Shown here one piece after another: positions 62,720 to 64,000 of a stretch of 64,000 nt of DNA. The notes below the pieces were generated by a model that was not told the origin of the DNA, ran no database searches, and saw nothing but the letters and a program-made list of their open reading frames with translations. Location of the stretch: NCBI GenBank assembly GCA_009869945.1, contig WIXG01000274.1, positions 44,793 through 108,792 on the forward strand, given 5' to 3'. Every line of letters begins with the position of its first letter. Within the stretch, counting starts at the first letter, position 1. The position numbers and the translations under genes were made by a program. The DNA comes from Mesaphorura yosii. Its lineage: Eukaryota > Arthropoda > Collembola > Poduromorpha > Tullbergiidae.

Positions 62720-63239
62720 CTTTATTTCAGCACGTGTTCTCAAGCATGGAGAAGCTCACATTCTCAAAACTTCATTATGATCATAAGAATTTGACTACCA
62801 TTCTCATTTTATTCAAGGGCGTCATTCTGAACAATTAACGTCTTGGCCACATGATTTTTGACGTCTGCTAGACGTCTTGGCCTCGAGATTTGAGGTACAC
62901 TAAGTAACCTGGAGCGTCTCCGCCAGCCAACCACAAAACATTCATTGGTCGTCGTTTCCAACATAAATTAAAGAAGTTTGACGCAAAAGAAGCACGACGC
63001 ACGAGCAGAAAAACATAAATTCAAAAACCGACACCGTAAAATTCCTAATTAAGACGAATGACGAATTCCGTCTTATGGTTTTTGGTCACGCCGGTCCGCC
63101 GTGAAGTACCGCGGGACATTGCGAAGTACAAGCCAATGTTTGACATTTCCGAAACGTTTGTGGTCAGTTTCACAAGTTTAATTAACGCACGTGTGATTAA
63201 ATTCAAAATCCAAACACCGCATCAGAACAAGTCGAGTGT

Positions 63240-63560
63240 TTAATCCTGATCAAAAAGTAATTTCTTCTTGGATTTGACAGGCTGAAGTTTATTTGATTCG
63301 AAAGCGACGACCGCACGATTGCTTTTGCTGCGTCGTAGACTAAAATCTGCGAAGAAAGTACGACGATGTGTGACTTCACAGAACTTGGAACAGAACTGGA
63401 ACAGCCCGGAGTATGTTAGCATGTAGCCATTTCCAAGTCCGTGTGCAAATTTAAAGGTTGACTTGTATCTTTTCGTGGTGGCTTCTTCTGTAGCAGTCGG
63501 CAGTTTCCTTCCTTGTTCAATAAATTCTGCAATGCTTACTTGGCATTGGCGAGCAGGCAT
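63240..63560 (-). CDS. Intact 106-residue basic protein candidate, unknown
   Basis: A single open frame from an ATG in good context (AACAAGATGC) to TAA at 63240-63242. The predicted protein is basic, with a Cys/aromatic-rich middle (GYMLTYSGLFQFCSKFCEV) and a Lys/Arg-rich C-terminal part (FSLRRSKSNRAVV, VKSKKKLLF). It has no signal peptide. The GTAAGC eight codons in could instead be a splice donor, in which case this is only a first exon. I do not recognise the family. A CG-rich patch (about 63620-63650) upstream could be its promoter. Confidence 0.33.
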   Translation of the reverse strand: MPARQCQVSIAEFIEQGRKLPTATEEATTKRYKSTFKFAHGLGNGYMLTYSGLFQFCSKFCEVTHRRTFFADFSLRRSKSNRAVVAFESNKLQPVKSKKKLLFDQD

Positions 63561-64000
63561 CTTGTTTCACACAAATGAGCTCGACAATGCATTAATTCAC
63601 TATTGAATCTGTGACAAGTTCGTCCGCGAGTCGCGACGCGTCAGACTTTGACATTTGACTTTCTGTTATTGTTCCTAATCATCCACTGCTATTTGACTAT
63701 TAGAATGGAAGAGGAATTATTCGTGTGATAAAACAGGTGCGCTTGTTGTTCTCCGAATGCAACCCTTTACGAAAGAATTGTAGCTAATCGTGTAAAGTTT
63801 CGTATCGTACTCTTTGTACGCCTTCGTCCGTACATGCACGAGCTAGCTGGCGCCAGGGAGTTGTAAGTTCCCTGTGCAGAACTCCACACGGGAGGGTAGA
63901 CCAGCCGCTGATGCTGCCTGGAGCTGATGCCGCTGGAACCCTCTGCGTAGTGCGCCAAGTGAATGGTGGTGTGGGGCCGCCAAGAAAAGGGGGCAAGATG
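63561..64000. other. Window end, possible partial exon on the minus strand
   Basis: A minus-strand frame at 63767-63958 reads as a Ser/Gly/Tyr-rich segment (VYPPVWSSAQGTYNSLAPAS) that resembles the low-complexity N-terminal region of a transcription factor. It is cut by the window edge and has no domain that names it. Confidence 0.2.

Overview
This 64 kb window is animal nuclear DNA and looks arthropod. Genes are split by many short GT-AG introns (about 65-160 bp, with a few of kilobase size). Start codons sit in A-rich contexts such as CAACAATG. One small gene has a TATA box plus a TCAGT initiator at arthropod-like spacing. The species cannot be named from the sequence. There are no bacterial operons, no CRISPR array and no convincing tRNA or rRNA gene.

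The left half (about 4.1-31.5 kb, + strand) is the cholinergic gene locus. Choline acetyltransferase (ChAT), which makes acetylcholine, has its first coding exon at about 4.2 kb and ten more exons between 21.9 and 31.5 kb. The vesicular acetylcholine transporter (VAChT, 10.7-12.7 kb), which loads acetylcholine into synaptic vesicles, lies in the same orientation inside the 17.6 kb first ChAT intron. This nested layout is conserved across animals and lets one regulatory region drive both steps. The same intron also carries, on the opposite strand, a small secreted Gly/Tyr-rich cuticle-like gene at 20.2-20.6 kb. The first ChAT coding exon contains no AUG.

The middle (32.4-42.9 kb) is compact. 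A 334-residue helical protein of unknown family (+) meets tail to tail a divergent Cys-loop ligand-gated ion channel subunit (-, 396 aa, five exons). After a gap comes a coiled-coil protein that resembles translin-associated factor X interacting protein (-). It is divergently arranged with a possible tiny orphan gene. Next is a family I inorganic pyrophosphatase (+), whose open frame extends 86 codons upstream with a mitochondrial-presequence-like composition.

The right third (42.9-64 kb) is mostly non-coding. It probably represents intergenic DNA or large introns, with scattered coding-like segments. The best of these are a phase-consistent three-exon model at 61.07-61.77 kb, two overlapping frames ahead of a poly(A) signal at 62.3-62.7 kb, and an intact 106-codon minus-strand frame at 63.24-63.56 kb. 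None could be named.

All exon boundaries were read by eye from splice consensus, frame and protein-family knowledge. No alignment or search was run.
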